A stretch of DNA of 64,000 nt from an uncultured Acidobacteriia bacterium. Its GTDB lineage: Bacteria; Acidobacteriota; Terriglobia; Bryobacterales; Bryobacteraceae. Made by a program: the position numbers and the translations under genes. Below, piece after piece: positions 63,502-64,000 of this stretch. The stretch lies in contig CAIQWJ010000083.1 in NCBI GenBank assembly GCA_903875575.1, positions 1-64,000 of the forward strand, given 5' to 3'. The stretch's first letter is position 1. The number at the start of each line of letters is the position of its first letter. The notes under the pieces are model-generated. The model worked only from the letters and a program-made list of their open reading frames with translations. It had not been told where the DNA came from and ran no database searches.

Positions 63502-64000
63502 ATGAGAAGAGAATCCCCAAAATTGACGGTATTCGTGTTGAGTATGGCCCTGTGGGTTCCGTTTGCAGCGGCCCAGCAGGCGGTGAATTACGCGACGGTG
63601 GCGGGGGTAGTCACCGACCCAACCGGCGCGGTTGTAGAAGCGGCGGACGTGAGCGTTCGCCAGTTAGAGACAAATATTGCCACTGCGGGGAAGACGGATC
63701 ACGACGGTCGCTATCGCTTCCCGTATCTGCGAATCGGCGCTTACGAGATCTCCGTGAAGAAGGCGGGTTTTCAGGAAGTGGCCCGACCCGTCACTTTGAC
63801 CGTGGGCGCGGCTTTCGAGTTGCCGTTCGCTCTGACCGTGGGACGCGAGGAAACGAAGGTGGAAGTGACCGGCGAGGCTCCGGTGCTGGAAGCCGCGCGC
63901 ACGGAAATCGCGGGAACCATCTCGCAGGCCGAAGTTCAGAATCTGCCACTGAACGGGCGCAGCTATCTGGACATCGCTCTATTCGTGCCCGGCGTTTCGC
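63502..64000 (+). CDS. Oar-like TonB-dependent receptor, N-terminal part (cut by window end)
   Basis: An open frame from the ATG at 63502 to the right edge, absent from the ORF track because it has no stop in the window. It has a signal peptide (LTVFVLSMALWVPFAAA), a carboxypeptidase-regulatory-like domain (ATVAGVVTDPTGAVVEAADV, GRYRFPYLRIGAYEISVKKA) and the start of the plug (ISQAEVQNLPLNGRSYLDIA). The same architecture as the receptor at 44887, but a different protein. It begins about 58 bp after the second Cys-rich gene and may be expressed with it. gagagaag precedes the start. Confidence 0.9.
   Translation, partial: MRRESPKLTVFVLSMALWVPFAAAQQAVNYATVAGVVTDPTGAVVEAADVSVRQLETNIATAGKTDHDGRYRFPYLRIGAYEISVKKAGFQEVARPVTLTVGAAFELPFALTVGREETKVEVTGEAPVLEAARTEIAGTISQAEVQNLPLNGRSYLDIALFVPGVS

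Noticed and set aside
1-64000. tRNA, rRNA, riboswitch or phage attachment sites
   Set aside because: No T-arm-like ggttcgaatcc sequences in a cloverleaf setting, no rRNA signatures and no integrase were seen; a dedicated covariance-model search was not possible.

Overview
The window looks like a stretch of chromosome from an acidobacterium of the Bryobacter/Solibacter type. The evidence is the GC-rich composition, two large carboxypeptidase-regulatory-like (Oar-type) TonB-dependent receptors, a TIGR03435-family secreted protein, a DUF4159 protein, secreted CHAT/TPR and YVTN-phosphoesterase proteins, and several small toxin-antitoxin loci. No rRNA, tRNA, CRISPR array or complete insertion sequence was seen; the only transposase trace is a degenerate OrfA piece at the left edge.

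Layout. 1-7 kb: transposase relic, a secreted YVTN-propeller/phosphoesterase, a secreted FAD oxidoreductase, and a PAS-GGDEF-EAL protein split by a 7-bp tandem duplication. 7-12 kb: pnuC, a metalloprotease C-terminal scrap, three tandem copies of a secreted HEAT-like protein, and an APC permease broken by an in-frame TGA and a frameshift. 12-21 kb: amt-glnK, a histidine kinase/NarL-type regulator pair, a CPA1 antiporter, DUF4159, MntA/HepT, TauE/SafE, acyltransferase 3. 21-25 kb: a patch rich in toxin-antitoxin genes (RHH/PIN pair, orphan DUF433, decayed RelBE-like pair), with a STAS protein and a Cys-containing DUF6980-like protein. 25.8-35.7 kb: one tightly overlapping operon (ECF sigma factor, zinc-finger/FecR-type membrane protein, two ABC-2 ATPase/permease pairs, secreted zinc metalloprotease, TIGR03435 protein), the best candidate for an uncharacterised system. 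35.8-42.4 kb: lpxD, LOG-family protein, SpoIIE-type phosphatase, nnr, tsaE and a probable DUF6036 nucleotidyltransferase pair. 42.4-51.6 kb: methyltransferase, bactofilin and VIT-family transporter, an Oar-like receptor with a frameshift, and a secreted kinase-like protein paired with a BamA-like outer-membrane protein. 51.8-58.2 kb: wall-hydrolase-like protein, rpsA, HU, HIT hydrolase, LytS/LytTR pair, an isoprenylcysteine-methyltransferase-like membrane protein, VOC protein. 58.2-64 kb: a multi-spanning glycosyltransferase-like protein, a secreted TPR-CHAT protein, two small Cys-rich secreted proteins, and the start of a second Oar-like receptor.

Several genes carry single-nucleotide or short indels relative to what their reading frames clearly require (GGDEF-EAL, APC permease, first receptor, second Cys-rich protein, RelB-like antitoxin). 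Some sit in short homopolymers, so sequencing or assembly error is as likely as real decay or phase variation. All function calls are from reading the sequence; no database search was run.
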